Positions 9,288-18,568 of a DNA stretch of 64,000 bases are shown here, piece by piece. The stretch covers positions 124,001 through 188,000 of the forward strand of contig NZ_FNAC01000003.1 in assembly GCF_900101705.1 (NCBI RefSeq), given 5' to 3'. Source of the DNA: Algoriphagus faecimaris (lineage in GTDB: Bacteria > Bacteroidota > Bacteroidia > Cytophagales > Cyclobacteriaceae). A model generated the notes under the pieces. The model was not told where the DNA came from, did not search any database, and saw only the letters and a program-made list of their open reading frames with translations. Position 1 is the first letter of the stretch, and each line of letters starts with the position of its first letter. The position numbers and the translations under genes were made by a program.

Positions 9288-10762
9288 GCTAAAGCAGGGT
9301 TGATTTCCAACACCTCTCCAAATAGAGTGGCAGGGGAGCAGTCTGTAACTTTTACTTTCACGTAATCACCAAGCTTCAAGCCTTCCGCTGAAACGATGAC
9401 TACTTTGTTGGCGGAGTTTCTTCCTTTTAGTTCTTGTTGTGATTTTTTGGAAGTTCCCTCGATTAGAATCAACTGTTCTTTTCCTACATCAAGCTTGTTT
9501 CGCTCAAAGGAAAGTTGGTGTTGTTTTTCGATGATCTCGGCTAGACGTCTTTTCTTTACCTCAAGGGGAATGTCGTCTTCGTATTTTTTCGCGGCTAACG
9601 TTCCCGGGCGTTCAGAATAGAAGAACATGTATGAAAAGTCATATTTGACCAAATCCATCATGGTCAAGGTATCCTGATGCTCCTCTTCGGTTTCGGTGCA
9701 GAATCCCGCAATCATATCGGATGAGATGCCGCATTCTTCTCCTAAAATCTCGCGGATCGCTTTCACTCTGTTCAAGTACCACTCACGGTCATAAGTCCGA
9801 TTCATCAGTTCGAGTACACGACTATTGCCGGACTGAACAGGCAAGTGGATGTATTTGCAGATGTTTTCGTACTTTTTCATGGTGTACAATACTTCATCTG
9901 TAATGTCCTTGGGATGTGAAGTTGAAAAACGAACCCGAAGGAGTGGGCTTACCTGGGCTACCATTTCCAGCAGATTGGCAAAATTCACCACTTCAGTCAC
10001 TTCACCTTCTTTTTTATTGAGTCGAGCCTTGTTGTTTTCCTCAGGTGACCACTTGTAGGAGTCGACATTTTGACCAAGGAGTGTGACTTCTCGATAGCCT
10101 CTGTTGAAAAGATCCTGAGCCTCAGCCACAATGGAATGTGGATCACGACTTCTTTCTCGGCCTCGGGTGAAGGGTACTACGCAGAAGGAACACATGTTGT
10201 CACAGCCACGCATAATGGAAATGAATGCTGTGACTCCATTGGAGTTCAATCGAACGGGAGCAATATCCGCATAGGTTTCTTCTCTTGATAGGAAGGTGTT
10301 GACGCCTTTTTGTCCATCTTCGGCGGCATTGACTAGATTGGGAAGATCGCGATAGGCATCCGGTCCGACGACTACGTCCACGATTTTTTCTTCTTCGAGC
10401 AATTTGTCTTTCAGTCGCTCTGCCATGCAACCCAAGACTCCTATAGTCATCTCGGGTTTGTGTTTTTTTACAGCATTGAAGTGATTCAGACGATTTCGAA
10501 CAGTTTGTTCTGCTTTTTCACGAATAGAACAGGTATTGAGAAACACCACGTCTGCCTGCTGAAAATCCGAGGTGGTGTCGTAGCCGTTTTCTTTCATGAT
10601 CGAGGCTACGATTTCCGAATCAGAAAAATTCATCTGACAGCCGTAGCTCTCAATGTATATTTTTTTGGCTTTACCGGTATTTTCTTCCACGGTGGTTTTG
10701 TAGTCCACGGCCTGGGCTTCATCTCCGGTGATGATATCAATGTCTTTAATTAGGTCGTTCAT
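9284..10762 (-). CDS. miaB: tRNA-2-methylthio-N6-dimethylallyladenosine synthase MiaB
   Basis: This 492-residue radical-SAM methylthiotransferase adds the methylthio group to N6-isopentenyl-adenosine at tRNA position 37. The N-terminal cluster domain starts with [12 protein letters not shown], and the radical-SAM motif is CDNMCSFC (CxxxCxxC). A TRAM-like RNA-binding domain occupies the last ~70 residues. Extra N-terminal residues (about 30) before the first domain are common in this phylum. It is the first gene of the operon reading through to secG, with a 4-base ATGA overlap to the sigma-54 activator. A 14-base palindrome lies right at its start codon. Confidence 0.96.
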   Translation of the reverse strand: MNDLIKDIDIITGDEAQAVDYKTTVEENTGKAKKIYIESYGCQMNFSDSEIVASIMKENGYDTTSDFQQADVVFLNTCSIREKAEQTVRNRLNHFNAVKKHKPEMTIGVLGCMAERLKDKLLEEEKIVDVVVGPDAYRDLPNLVNAAEDGQKGVNTFLSREETYADIAPVRLNSNGVTAFISIMRGCDNMCSFCVVPFTRGRERSRDPHSIVAEAQDLFNRGYREVTLLGQNVDSYKWSPEENNKARLNKKEGEVTEVVNFANLLEMVAQVSPLLRVRFSTSHPKDITDEVLYTMKKYENICKYIHLPVQSGNSRVLELMNRTYDREWYLNRVKAIREILGEECGISSDMIAGFCTETEEEHQDTLTMMDLVKYDFSYMFFYSERPGTLAAKKYEDDIPLEVKKRRLAEIIEKQHQLSFERNKLDVGKEQLILIEGTSKKSQQELKGRNSANKVVIVSAEGLKLGDYVKVKVTDCSPATLFGEVLEINPALA

Positions 10763-10826
10763 TCAAGCTTGAATTATGAAGATGCGAAATTACTAAAAAT
10801 CGGACAAAATGGCAGGATTCAAGCTC

Positions 10827-11930
10827 TTATTTATTGTGAAAAGGGATTTTTAACTGTTCCCCAAAATGAACCTGCTCTTCGGTGATATTTAAGTTAGAAA
10901 GTCCCAGTCCTAAGAGGCGGACCGGCTTCGGGATTTCTTCTTGGTGCAGCAATTCCAAACTGACTTGCCAAATTTGATCTGTATCTGCATATTGCTCTAG
11001 GGTTTTGCTACGCGTCTGTAAGGTGAAATCGGCGTATTTGAGTTTGAGCGAGATGGTCCGGCCTTTGATGCCACTTTTTTCGATCCTTCGAATTACCTCC
11101 TCAAATATAGGGTAGAGGTTTTCCTCCATTTCATCCAAAGAAATCAGGTCTTTTTCAAAGGTGTTTTCGGCACTCAGGGACTTTCTGATTCGGTTAGGTT
11201 GCACTTCAGATAGATGAATTCCTCGGACGATATTGAAATAGTGAAGGCCTGATTTTCCAAATTTTTTGGTCAAAAACTGAAGGGAAAACTCTTTTAAATC
11301 TTGGCCATTGTGAATGCCGAGACTTTGCATTTTCTCGGCAGTGACCTTTCCGATACCAAAGAACTTCCCAATCGGCAGTTTTTCTAAAAAATCCTCGGCT
11401 TCTTCCGGTAAAATGACGGCTTGTCCATTGGGTTTATTGAGGTCTGAGGCGATTTTTGCCAGAAATTTATTGTAGCTCACTCCTGCGGAGGCATTGAGCC
11501 CGGTCTTTTCTTTGATTTTCTCCCGAATCTGTCTCGCAATAAGGATTGCAGATTTTAGCCCTTTTTTATTTTCAGTGACATCGAGAAATGCCTCATCCAA
11601 AGATAATGGCTCCACGAGATCGGTGTATTCATAAAATATTTCTCTAATTTGGGAGGAGAGTTCTTTGTAGCGATCAAATCGATGCCTGGCAAAAATCAAA
11701 TGCGGACATTTTCTTGCTGCCAAAACCGAAGACATCGCTGAGTGAATCCCGAATTTCCGTGCCTCATAGCTCGCCGCTGCGACTACTCCCCGGGCCGCAT
11801 TGCCTCCGACCACCAAGGGTTTACCTCGCCATTCTGGATGATCCAATTGCTCCACAGATGCATAGAAAGCGTCCATGTCCACATGGATAATTTTTCTGAT
11901 TCTTTCAGTCGCTTGAGTTGATTTCTCCAC
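10827..11930 (-). CDS. dinB: DNA polymerase IV (Y-family)
   Basis: The 367-residue length is normal for DinB. The catalytic acidic residues appear in HVDMDAFYASVE and SLDEAFLDV, and the C-terminus has the little-finger domain followed by QLKIPF, which resembles a sliding-clamp-binding motif (QLxxxF). The enzyme performs error-prone lesion bypass. The start overlaps the end of pabB by 26 bases, so the two genes are co-transcribed although their functions are unrelated. I saw no LexA-type box upstream, which is expected because the gene sits inside an operon. Confidence 0.95.
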   Translation of the reverse strand: MEKSTQATERIRKIIHVDMDAFYASVEQLDHPEWRGKPLVVGGNAARGVVAAASYEARKFGIHSAMSSVLAARKCPHLIFARHRFDRYKELSSQIREIFYEYTDLVEPLSLDEAFLDVTENKKGLKSAILIARQIREKIKEKTGLNASAGVSYNKFLAKIASDLNKPNGQAVILPEEAEDFLEKLPIGKFFGIGKVTAEKMQSLGIHNGQDLKEFSLQFLTKKFGKSGLHYFNIVRGIHLSEVQPNRIRKSLSAENTFEKDLISLDEMEENLYPIFEEVIRRIEKSGIKGRTISLKLKYADFTLQTRSKTLEQYADTDQIWQVSLELLHQEEIPKPVRLLGLGLSNLNITEEQVHFGEQLKIPFHNK

Positions 11931-13155
11931 GGAGTGTTTTGAAAATGGCTTCGGCTTTCAGCAGGCATTCCTCATATTCAGCATCTGCATTGGCATCTAT
12001 GGTGATGGCACTGCCTACTCCAAAGTACAGTTTTTTTTGCCCCAAATCACAAATTATACTTCGGATGATCACCGAAAAATCAAAATCTCCATTAGGTTCA
12101 ATCACCCCCAATGCTCCCGAAAACCATCCCCGCTTGAAGGATTCCTTTTCCTCGATGATTTCCATGGTTTTGATTTTTGGTGCGCCAGTCATACTTCCCA
12201 TTGGAAAAGTTGCCCGGATAATCTCTTGAAAACCCACTTCGGGCAGCAGTTCGGATTTGACTGTGCTGATCATCTGAAATACTTTGGGGAAGGCATAAAT
12301 ACCAAAAAGTTCGGAAACCTGAACGGATCCTGTTTTGGAAACCTTGGAAAGGTCATTTCGCATCAAATCGGTGATCATCAGGTTTTCGGCTTGCTCTTTT
12401 TCGGATTTTGCGAGTTGATCTCTATTGGCTTGGTCGGTTGTTAAATCAGGAGACCGTTTTGCAGTTCCTTTGATGGGTTGGGCAATGAGTTGGGATCCTG
12501 ATTTTTTCAAAAATCTTTCCGGAGAGGCTGAAATCAACCATTGCTGCTTGTTTTTGAATAGCGCCGAGAAGGGCATGGGAGAGGTTGAATTCAGGTCTTG
12601 GTAGGCCCGAATCGGGTCAAATTCTTCAAATTCTCCAAGGAAAGCTTGACAAAAGTTCAGTTCATAGGTATTTCCTTCGACGATTTCTTCCTGAATTTCC
12701 ATAAAGCGTCTTAGATAGCTTTCTTCATCAATTTGAGGCTGAAAAAGTACTGAGTTGTTGTGTTTAGCTGGCTTACTTTCTTGCCAAACCCAATCTGGAA
12801 CAGGCAATGTTGATTTTATCAAGTTTTCCTCAAAGGTCAGTACAAGCTCGGCTTCAAAAAAGCAAAGGTCGGGAAGCGCGAAATGTGCGGTATTTTGAGA
12901 GCGTAACTTTTCGATTTGATTTTTGAAATCATACGAAATAATTCCAGCTCTTAAATAAGTGGAAGGCCTCCAAATGTCATCGTCTTTTAGCTGTTTATTT
13001 CCGGCGAGAAGCCGAACTGAAAAAGCACCTTCGGGATAGGGGTAGTCATTTCCGTCGGTCCAGCAAAAAAATGAAAAGGAATCCTTAGCCCAGCGAAGTA
13101 AATTATACTTCCAAGAATCAGTGCAAGGCCTGTACGTGTATCTTGCATCAGTCAT
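11905..13155 (-). CDS. pabB: Aminodeoxychorismate synthase component I (PabB-type)
   Basis: The 416 residues belong to the chorismate-binding anthranilate/aminodeoxychorismate synthase family. The motif PIKGT with its Lys separates PabB (Lys forms a covalent intermediate) from anthranilate synthase (PIAGT). Other family blocks visible are LMITDLMRNDLSK and FPMGSMTGAPK. The enzyme makes 4-amino-4-deoxychorismate for folate synthesis, using ammonia from a PabA-type amidotransferase that is not in this window. The N-terminal part is divergent, as is usual in Bacteroidota. The gene overlaps dinB by 26 bases. Confidence 0.9.
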   Translation of the reverse strand: MTDARYTYRPCTDSWKYNLLRWAKDSFSFFCWTDGNDYPYPEGAFSVRLLAGNKQLKDDDIWRPSTYLRAGIISYDFKNQIEKLRSQNTAHFALPDLCFFEAELVLTFEENLIKSTLPVPDWVWQESKPAKHNNSVLFQPQIDEESYLRRFMEIQEEIVEGNTYELNFCQAFLGEFEEFDPIRAYQDLNSTSPMPFSALFKNKQQWLISASPERFLKKSGSQLIAQPIKGTAKRSPDLTTDQANRDQLAKSEKEQAENLMITDLMRNDLSKVSKTGSVQVSELFGIYAFPKVFQMISTVKSELLPEVGFQEIIRATFPMGSMTGAPKIKTMEIIEEKESFKRGWFSGALGVIEPNGDFDFSVIIRSIICDLGQKKLYFGVGSAITIDANADAEYEECLLKAEAIFKTLRGEINSSD

Positions 13156-13159
13156 AGGT

Positions 13160-13199
13160 GCAAAAATAAAAAGAGGAATCCGATTGGACTCCTCTTTTA
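13160..13199 (-). terminator. Terminator of the YceI-family gene
   Basis: A 12-base stem with one mismatch (13171-13182 with 13187-13198, AAGAGGAATC against the ACTCCTCTTT side) and a 4-base loop is followed on the minus strand by TTTTTATTTTT. It sits 20 bases after the yceI-like gene and just before pabB. Confidence 0.8.
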
Positions 13200-13217
13200 T
13201 TAATCTATTGTAGGAAA

Positions 13218-13940
13218 TTAGTTGGCTTTCACATCCAACTGCAAAGATACCGTGTTGTAGATAAACTGATCTTTGGCTTTGTCTACAGCATCAGCTTCAT
13301 CACCGTACGATAATCCCCAAGCGGTTCTATCGATGTTAAAACCTGCCTTTGCAGTTACAGTTCCATTGGCGATGTTCACTGTAGCTGGAAATTTAATGTT
13401 TTTAGTATTTCCTCTCATGGTCAAGTTTCCACTGATCCAATGCGTTGGAGCTTCGGGAGATAACTCACTATCAGCAGCAGGAGTAAACTCAGTTTCAAAC
13501 TCCTCTTTGTCAGCGATCATGTCATCAGAAGTAAATGGCTCAGCACCAGTGATTTCAAAAGTTGCAGTAGGATGATTAGCTGCATCAAAGAAGTCAGGAG
13601 ATTGCAAATGTCCCCAAAGTTTACCGTAATTTTCGCTACCTTCTTCCAAATCTTCGATCACCAATCCAGTAATATCAAAGTTAAAGGTACCTCCGGTAAT
13701 TTGGTCTCCTTCTACAGAAAGTGTTCCTGTGGTAGCAGGGATTTTGCCGAAGTGCTTACCAGCAGGCTTATAACCTGTCCAGGCAATGGTGGTGACCTGA
13801 GGGTCAAGATTTAGCGTGATGCCTGTAGCCTCTGCTACTTCTTGCGCTTCTGAAGTCTCTACGGTGTCATTGGGTGCTCCGCATGCAGCTACTAACAATG
13901 CCGAAGCCAGGAAAAGACCAGTTTGTTTGATCAATTTCAT
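13218..13940 (-). CDS. YceI-family lipoprotein
   Basis: The 240-residue protein has a lipoprotein signal (ALLVAAC, Cys20), then a short linker and a YceI-like lipocalin domain (IAWTGYKPAGKHFG near residue 52; WGHLQSPDFFDAANHPTA; final NTVSLQLDVKA). YceI domains bind long isoprenoid or lipid-like molecules in the periplasm; the ligand here is unknown. An acidic insert (about residues 140-165, Glu/Asp-rich) interrupts the middle of the domain. It is a single-gene unit with its own terminator, divergent from the carbonic-anhydrase-like gene. Confidence 0.88.
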   Translation of the reverse strand: MKLIKQTGLFLASALLVAACGAPNDTVETSEAQEVAEATGITLNLDPQVTTIAWTGYKPAGKHFGKIPATTGTLSVEGDQITGGTFNFDITGLVIEDLEEGSENYGKLWGHLQSPDFFDAANHPTATFEITGAEPFTSDDMIADKEEFETEFTPAADSELSPEAPTHWISGNLTMRGNTKNIKFPATVNIANGTVTAKAGFNIDRTAWGLSYGDEADAVDKAKDQFIYNTVSLQLDVKAN

Positions 13941-14062
13941 AAGTTTTTGTGATTTAGTTTCAATAATTGATGTATATACACGAAAACTGTATTCTGTAAA
14001 AAAAGTTCACCTTGATGAAAAAATATGTGAAATTTGTTTCATAAAATTTAACTAGTAGGCCG

Positions 14063-14584
14063 ATGCAAAAACCATTGATATTAGAATTGAACGGAAAATC
14101 CCCCCAATTTGGTTCGGATTGTTGGATTGCTCCTAACGCTACCTTGGTGGGTGATGTGATTTTGGGGGACAACTGTACCGTATGGTTTAATGCAGTCGTG
14201 AGAGGGGATGTTCATGAAATTAGGATTGGCAACGATACTAATATTCAAGACGGTGCTGTGATTCATGGCACCTATCAAAAAGCACCCACCTATATTGGAA
14301 ATCAAGTTTCGATAGCACACAATGCCATCGTCCATGGCTGCACGATTCATGATCGAGTACTCATAGGAATGGGGGCTATAGTAATGGATGGGGCGGTTGT
14401 TCATTCTGGGGCGGTAATTGCAGCAGGAGCAGTGGTACTGGCCAATACGATTGTAGAAGCTGATTCAATCTACGCCGGAACTCCTGCCAAGCGCATTAAA
14501 AGCACTGGCCCGGAGATGGAGGAAATGATCTTAAGGACTGCCAGAAACTATCCCATGTATGCCAAGTGGTTTGAGGGGAAATAA
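14063..14584 (+). CDS. Gamma-carbonic anhydrase family hexapeptide-repeat protein
   Basis: The 173 residues form a left-handed beta-helix: repeated units such as APNATLVGDVILGDN, VRGDVHEIRIGNDTNIQDG and IGMGAIVMDGAVV are visible. The metal-binding His residues are present in AVIHG and in SIAHNAIVHG. Proteins of this YrdA/CaiE-like group bind zinc; some hydrate CO2, but many have no proven activity. It is monocistronic and divergent from the YceI gene; after it comes a 480-base stretch without a gene. Confidence 0.93.
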   Translation: MQKPLILELNGKSPQFGSDCWIAPNATLVGDVILGDNCTVWFNAVVRGDVHEIRIGNDTNIQDGAVIHGTYQKAPTYIGNQVSIAHNAIVHGCTIHDRVLIGMGAIVMDGAVVHSGAVIAAGAVVLANTIVEADSIYAGTPAKRIKSTGPEMEEMILRTARNYPMYAKWFEGK

Positions 14585-15065
14585 TTGATTTTTTGTTAAA
14601 TGATAATACAACCTATCAGCTGGAACACTCTTTCGATGTAAGAAAAATGAGTTTTGAAAAAGACGGAATTTTGCCAGTTGGACTCGAAAGATCTTAAATA
14701 AATCTGAAAGCTATTTAATGGATCAAATACCTAATAATAGTTTTTCAATTATAAGTGCCTTTCTACAAGCAAGAAATCAACATCGACCTACGATTTGGTA
14801 AACTTTGGCTTTAAGGCATCTTCAGCCATCCGTAATTAGTCTTCTAGTTATGAATGCAAGTACAATATGGTTGCTGGCATCATTGCAGATAATCATATAG
14901 ACTTTTATTCTTTTTCTAATAGTTCTCACTTATAACTGTTTAGTAATCTTTCCGAGAGCTTTGAAAAGCTTTTTCTTTTTTGAGAAATTAAAATTTCACG
15001 TCCATTTATTTTCCTAAGGCTCTCATTTTCTTTAATTTCGAACTTTCACTTTTAATCTAATTTTT
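14585..15065. other. Intergenic stretch without a convincing gene
   Basis: No frame on either strand is long enough or protein-like. The sequence is AT-rich. Near 14957-14985 there is a weak hairpin (AGCTT/AAGCT) followed by a T-rich run on the plus strand that could act as a terminator. The bases just before 15066 would carry the promoter of the small membrane protein. I see no tRNA fold and no tandem repeat. Confidence 0.5.
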
Positions 15066-15587
15066 ATGAAAAAGTTGATGCATTTTATAGCTAAGCCTAT
15101 TTCTATTTTCCTACTCGCGATACTTCTGATTTTCTTTAATGGGATGTTGATGCTGACTATGCCAAGGGAGCTCGCCTTGGATTTAAAATTTGCTTACTCA
15201 GTTTCGGAGGCCTTTTCTGCTCTAGAGTCTATGGGTGAGGGAGTCAGGGGTTTTTATCAGCTTGGGATATGGCTACTTGATTTTCCCTACATGATCGTTT
15301 ACTGCCTTTTCTTCTCGGCGATTCTATACAGACTTTGGGGGGTGTCGCGCTTGATTTGGCTTCCTTTAGCGATAGCTTTCTTTGATTTGATAGAGAATTT
15401 GAGTGTTTTGGTGTTGTTGAAAACTTTTCCTGCCATCCCAGAGAATATAGCCGTCTTGGCCTCTATTTTTACCAGTTCAAAGTGGGTTTTAGTGGTTTTT
15501 TTAATGCTATCGATTTTGAGCGGGTTGATTAGAGTTTTGATAGCAAAAAAATATTCCTCCGAGACTTCTTCCAGATACGAGATTTAA
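15066..15587 (+). CDS. Small multi-pass membrane protein of unknown function
   Basis: I do not recognise this 173-residue protein. It has four hydrophobic segments at about residues 10-32, 75-97, 103-123 and 138-158, and a positively charged start (MKKLMHF), so it should be an inner-membrane protein with four helices. The soluble part between helices 1 and 2 is short and holds no known motif. It stands alone, between a 480-base gap and the esterase-led cluster that begins about 100 bases later on the same strand. It could be co-transcribed with that cluster, but the spacing does not demand it. Confidence 0.7.
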   Translation: MKKLMHFIAKPISIFLLAILLIFFNGMLMLTMPRELALDLKFAYSVSEAFSALESMGEGVRGFYQLGIWLLDFPYMIVYCLFFSAILYRLWGVSRLIWLPLAIAFFDLIENLSVLVLLKTFPAIPENIAVLASIFTSSKWVLVVFLMLSILSGLIRVLIAKKYSSETSSRYEI

Positions 15588-15688
15588 TTTTTTATTTGAA
15601 GAAGTTATCCTTTGAATCTTTTCTTTTTTAAAGGATTTTGTTTAGTATTTCAAAGTGATGCGGAGTCTTGTGTCGTATCCCCTAAATT

Positions 15689-16402
15689 ATGAAAGAAGAA
15701 TATTTTAAATGGTTTTCTCCACATCTCAATAGAGAGGTGGAAATGTTGGTTTTTGGACATGCAGGTTACCCTGTAATTGTGTTTCCCACTTCCAAAGGCT
15801 CATTTCATGAGAATAAAGACATGGGGCTGATTGATTCGGCAAAATGGTACATTGAGCAGGGGCTAATTCAGGTATTCTGTCCGGAGAGCAATGATGCTAG
15901 AAGTTTTTACAATAAATCGGTCCATCCCCATCAGCGAATCCAAAATCACGTCGCTTATGACAAAATGATCTGTCATGAACTTGTAGAAAGAGTGCGACTT
16001 AATACAGGAGCGGCCAAAGTCGTAGTGGCAGGTTGTAGCTTTGGAGGCTATCATGCAGCAAACTTCGCTTTTCGTCATCCTGGATATGTCAGCCATATGT
16101 TTAGTATGTCGGGAGCTTTTGATATTCGGACATTTATGGATGATTACCAGCACGATGATATCTTTTACAATAGCCCCTTGGAATATTTGCCGGGTCTTCA
16201 TGATCAGGAGCTTTGGAACATGGATGTTGTACTCGGTACCTCCAATTGGGATATCTGCTTGGATGCCAACCTAAAACTCCATGAATGCCTAGAAAAAAAG
16301 GGCTTGCCTCATTGGCTAGATGTTCGTCAAAATCAACGCCACGACTGGCCGATTTGGAAGGAGATGTTTCCTCATTACCTAAGTAGAATAAAGTTTAATT
16401 AA
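15689..16402 (+). CDS. Esterase-family alpha/beta hydrolase, first gene of amidoligase cluster
   Basis: The 237 residues fit the putative-esterase (esterase D-like) family. The nucleophile elbow is GCSFGGY (Ser117), the likely catalytic His is in RHDWPIW (His218), and an Asp at NWD (188) is a plausible acid. There is no signal peptide, so it should act in the cytosol. It is 30 bases upstream of an ATP-grasp gene and leads a series of five plus-strand genes. In this context I infer that it hydrolyses an ester, thioester or amide of the product or of a precursor. Enzyme class is secure; substrate is unknown. Confidence 0.85.
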   Translation: MKEEYFKWFSPHLNREVEMLVFGHAGYPVIVFPTSKGSFHENKDMGLIDSAKWYIEQGLIQVFCPESNDARSFYNKSVHPHQRIQNHVAYDKMICHELVERVRLNTGAAKVVVAGCSFGGYHAANFAFRHPGYVSHMFSMSGAFDIRTFMDDYQHDDIFYNSPLEYLPGLHDQELWNMDVVLGTSNWDICLDANLKLHECLEKKGLPHWLDVRQNQRHDWPIWKEMFPHYLSRIKFN

Positions 16403-16432
16403 ATTATAATTCACCTTTTTACCAGAAAAAGC

Positions 16433-17389
16433 ATGAAAAAAATCGGAATACTTTTCGGCATGGAGGATACTTTTCCTCAAGCCTTTATCGAGCGAGTAAA
16501 TCAAAAAGCCGGAAAAGGCATTTTGGCAGAAGCGGTTAAAATTGATAAGGTCATCCAAAATGAATTGACTGACTATGCTGTGATAATTGACCGTATCTCT
16601 CAGGATGTACCCTTCTATCGAGCATATTTGAAAAACGCAGCTTTGACAGGTACTGCAGTGATCAACAATCCATTTTGGTGGAGTGCAGATGATAAGTTTT
16701 TCAATAATTGCCTTGCCGATCAATTAAGCGTACCCTTACCCAAGACCGTAATCCTTCCTTCAGCTGAGCATCCTACCGATACGACGTCCAAGTCATTTCG
16801 AAATTTACAAGCTCCTTTGGATTGGGAAGGGATCTTTGATTATGTGGGTTTCCCTGCTTACATGAAACCCTATGCTGGTGGAGGCTGGAAGAATGTCTAT
16901 CGGCTTGAAAACAAAGAAGAGTTTTTCCAAAAGCATCCTGAAACAGGGCAACTGGTCATGTTGCTTCAGGAAGAGATCGTGTTTGATGATTATTTCAGAG
17001 TGTATTGCCTTGGTGGAAAAGCAGTGAGGATCATGGCATATGAGCCGCGAAACCCACATCATCTTCGCTATGTAGTGGACAAGGCTCCGGCTGCCAAGAA
17101 ATTGCTTTCTACTGTGAAGGATTATACACTTAAGCTGTGTCAAGGATTGGGATATGATTTTAATACGGTGGAGTTTGCTGTAAGAGACGGAGTACCCTAT
17201 GCGATAGATTTTGGTAACCCTGCTCCAGATGCAGATGTCAATTCTGTCGGTCAGGAAAATTTTGAATGGGTGGTAGAAGAAGCTGCTAAAATGGCGATTA
17301 GCTATGCGAAGGCTCAAAAACCTGGAAAAATGAATCTGACTTGGGGGACTTTTGTCAAAAACTCGGTCAGTATGGCAAAGCGATTTTGA
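16433..17389 (+). CDS. ATP-grasp ligase of amidoligase cluster
   Basis: The 318-residue protein has the ATP-grasp layout: an N-terminal domain to about residue 100, an ATP-binding Lys and glycine loop (MKPYAGGGW, Lys145), and acidic/Asn metal ligands near the end (VEFAV, Glu247; AIDFGNPAPD, Asp259 and Asn262). The family joins a carboxylate, activated as acyl phosphate, to an amine or thiol. It resembles RimK/glutathione-synthetase-type ligases in outline, but I cannot assign a substrate. It lies 16 bases before the YbdK-like ligase gene, so the two ligases probably act on one product in sequence. Confidence 0.85.
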   Translation: MKKIGILFGMEDTFPQAFIERVNQKAGKGILAEAVKIDKVIQNELTDYAVIIDRISQDVPFYRAYLKNAALTGTAVINNPFWWSADDKFFNNCLADQLSVPLPKTVILPSAEHPTDTTSKSFRNLQAPLDWEGIFDYVGFPAYMKPYAGGGWKNVYRLENKEEFFQKHPETGQLVMLLQEEIVFDDYFRVYCLGGKAVRIMAYEPRNPHHLRYVVDKAPAAKKLLSTVKDYTLKLCQGLGYDFNTVEFAVRDGVPYAIDFGNPAPDADVNSVGQENFEWVVEEAAKMAISYAKAQKPGKMNLTWGTFVKNSVSMAKRF

Positions 17390-17405
17390 GCTTAAAGAAT
17401 AATTT

Positions 17406-18524
17406 ATGTGTGCTTTAATCAAAAAGCTGCCCCAGTTTACGCTGGGAGTAGAGGAGGAATACCAGATCATTGATCCACAAACCAGAGATTTGCGATCTCA
17501 CATGTCCAAAATAGTGGAAGGTGGAAAAATCCAATTGAGGGAGCAGGTCAAGGCAGAGATGCATCAATCTGTAGTCGAAGTGGGTACCAATATCTGTCAA
17601 AATGTGGCCGAGGCAAGAAGAGAGGTGGCTTTTCTAAGAAATAAAATCTCAGAGCTGGCAGCAAATCAAAACTTGGTAGTAGGTGCGGCAAGTACCCACC
17701 CTTTTGCCAAATGGCAAGATCAGGAAATCACAGATGATCCTCGGTACCATACTATTGTGAATGAGCTCAAAGACATAGCACGTTCTAATCTTATTTTTGG
17801 GATGCATGTGCATGTGGGTATAGAGAATAGAGAGATTGCCCTGCAACTGATGAATCAAGCTTGCTATTTTCTTCCTCATATTTATGCATTGACGACAAAT
17901 TCTCCTTTTTGGGAAGGTAGGAATACGGGTTTTAAGGCTTTTCGAGCTAAAGTCTTTGCGAAATTTCCAAGAACTGGACTTCCAGAATATTTCGACTCTG
18001 TGCAGTCCTATGATAATTTTCTTGAGATCTTGGTAAAAACGAATTGCATCGATAATCCAAAAAAAATCTGGTGGGACCTTCGGATGCATCCTTTCTTCAG
18101 CACCATCGAGTTTCGGATTTGTGATATGTGTCTGACGGTCAATGAGACCATTTGTGTAGTGGCTTTGATTCAGGCGGTAGTCGCAAAGCTTTATAAGCTT
18201 TTGATGAGTAATACCAGCTTCAACATTTATCGGATTGCCTTGATTCGGGAAAATAAATTCAGAGCCGCACGAAATGGTTTAGAAGGAATGCTGATTGACT
18301 TTGGGAAGAAATCGGAAGTACCCACCACGGACTTGATTATGGAGCTTTTGGATTTCGTCGATGATGTGGTAGATGAATTGGGAAGCAGGGAGGAAATTGA
18401 ATATGTACATACCATCCTCAAGAATGGCACCGGCGCGGATCAGCAGCTGGCAGTATTCGAGCAAACCAATGATCTCAAAAAAGTGGTGGATTATATTACG
18501 GGAAAGTTTAATGAGGGGATCTAG
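17406..18524 (+). CDS. Carboxylate-amine ligase, YbdK/GCS2 family
   Basis: The 372 residues match the gamma-glutamylcysteine synthetase 2 (YbdK) family. The N-terminal TLGVEEEYQIID carries the metal-binding Glu triplet (about 16-18), HVHVG carries a metal/ATP ligand pattern (about 137-141), and the C-terminal region has the IEFRICDMC block. Such enzymes form amide bonds with ATP through a glutamine-synthetase fold. YbdK of Escherichia coli has weak glutamate-cysteine ligase activity; the true substrate here is unknown. It sits between an ATP-grasp ligase and a glutamine amidotransferase. Confidence 0.9.
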   Translation: MCALIKKLPQFTLGVEEEYQIIDPQTRDLRSHMSKIVEGGKIQLREQVKAEMHQSVVEVGTNICQNVAEARREVAFLRNKISELAANQNLVVGAASTHPFAKWQDQEITDDPRYHTIVNELKDIARSNLIFGMHVHVGIENREIALQLMNQACYFLPHIYALTTNSPFWEGRNTGFKAFRAKVFAKFPRTGLPEYFDSVQSYDNFLEILVKTNCIDNPKKIWWDLRMHPFFSTIEFRICDMCLTVNETICVVALIQAVVAKLYKLLMSNTSFNIYRIALIRENKFRAARNGLEGMLIDFGKKSEVPTTDLIMELLDFVDDVVDELGSREEIEYVHTILKNGTGADQQLAVFEQTNDLKKVVDYITGKFNEGI

Positions 18525-18568
18525 GCAATTGCGTACCTTTGTGGAGGAAAAAGTAAATATCATAGCAA

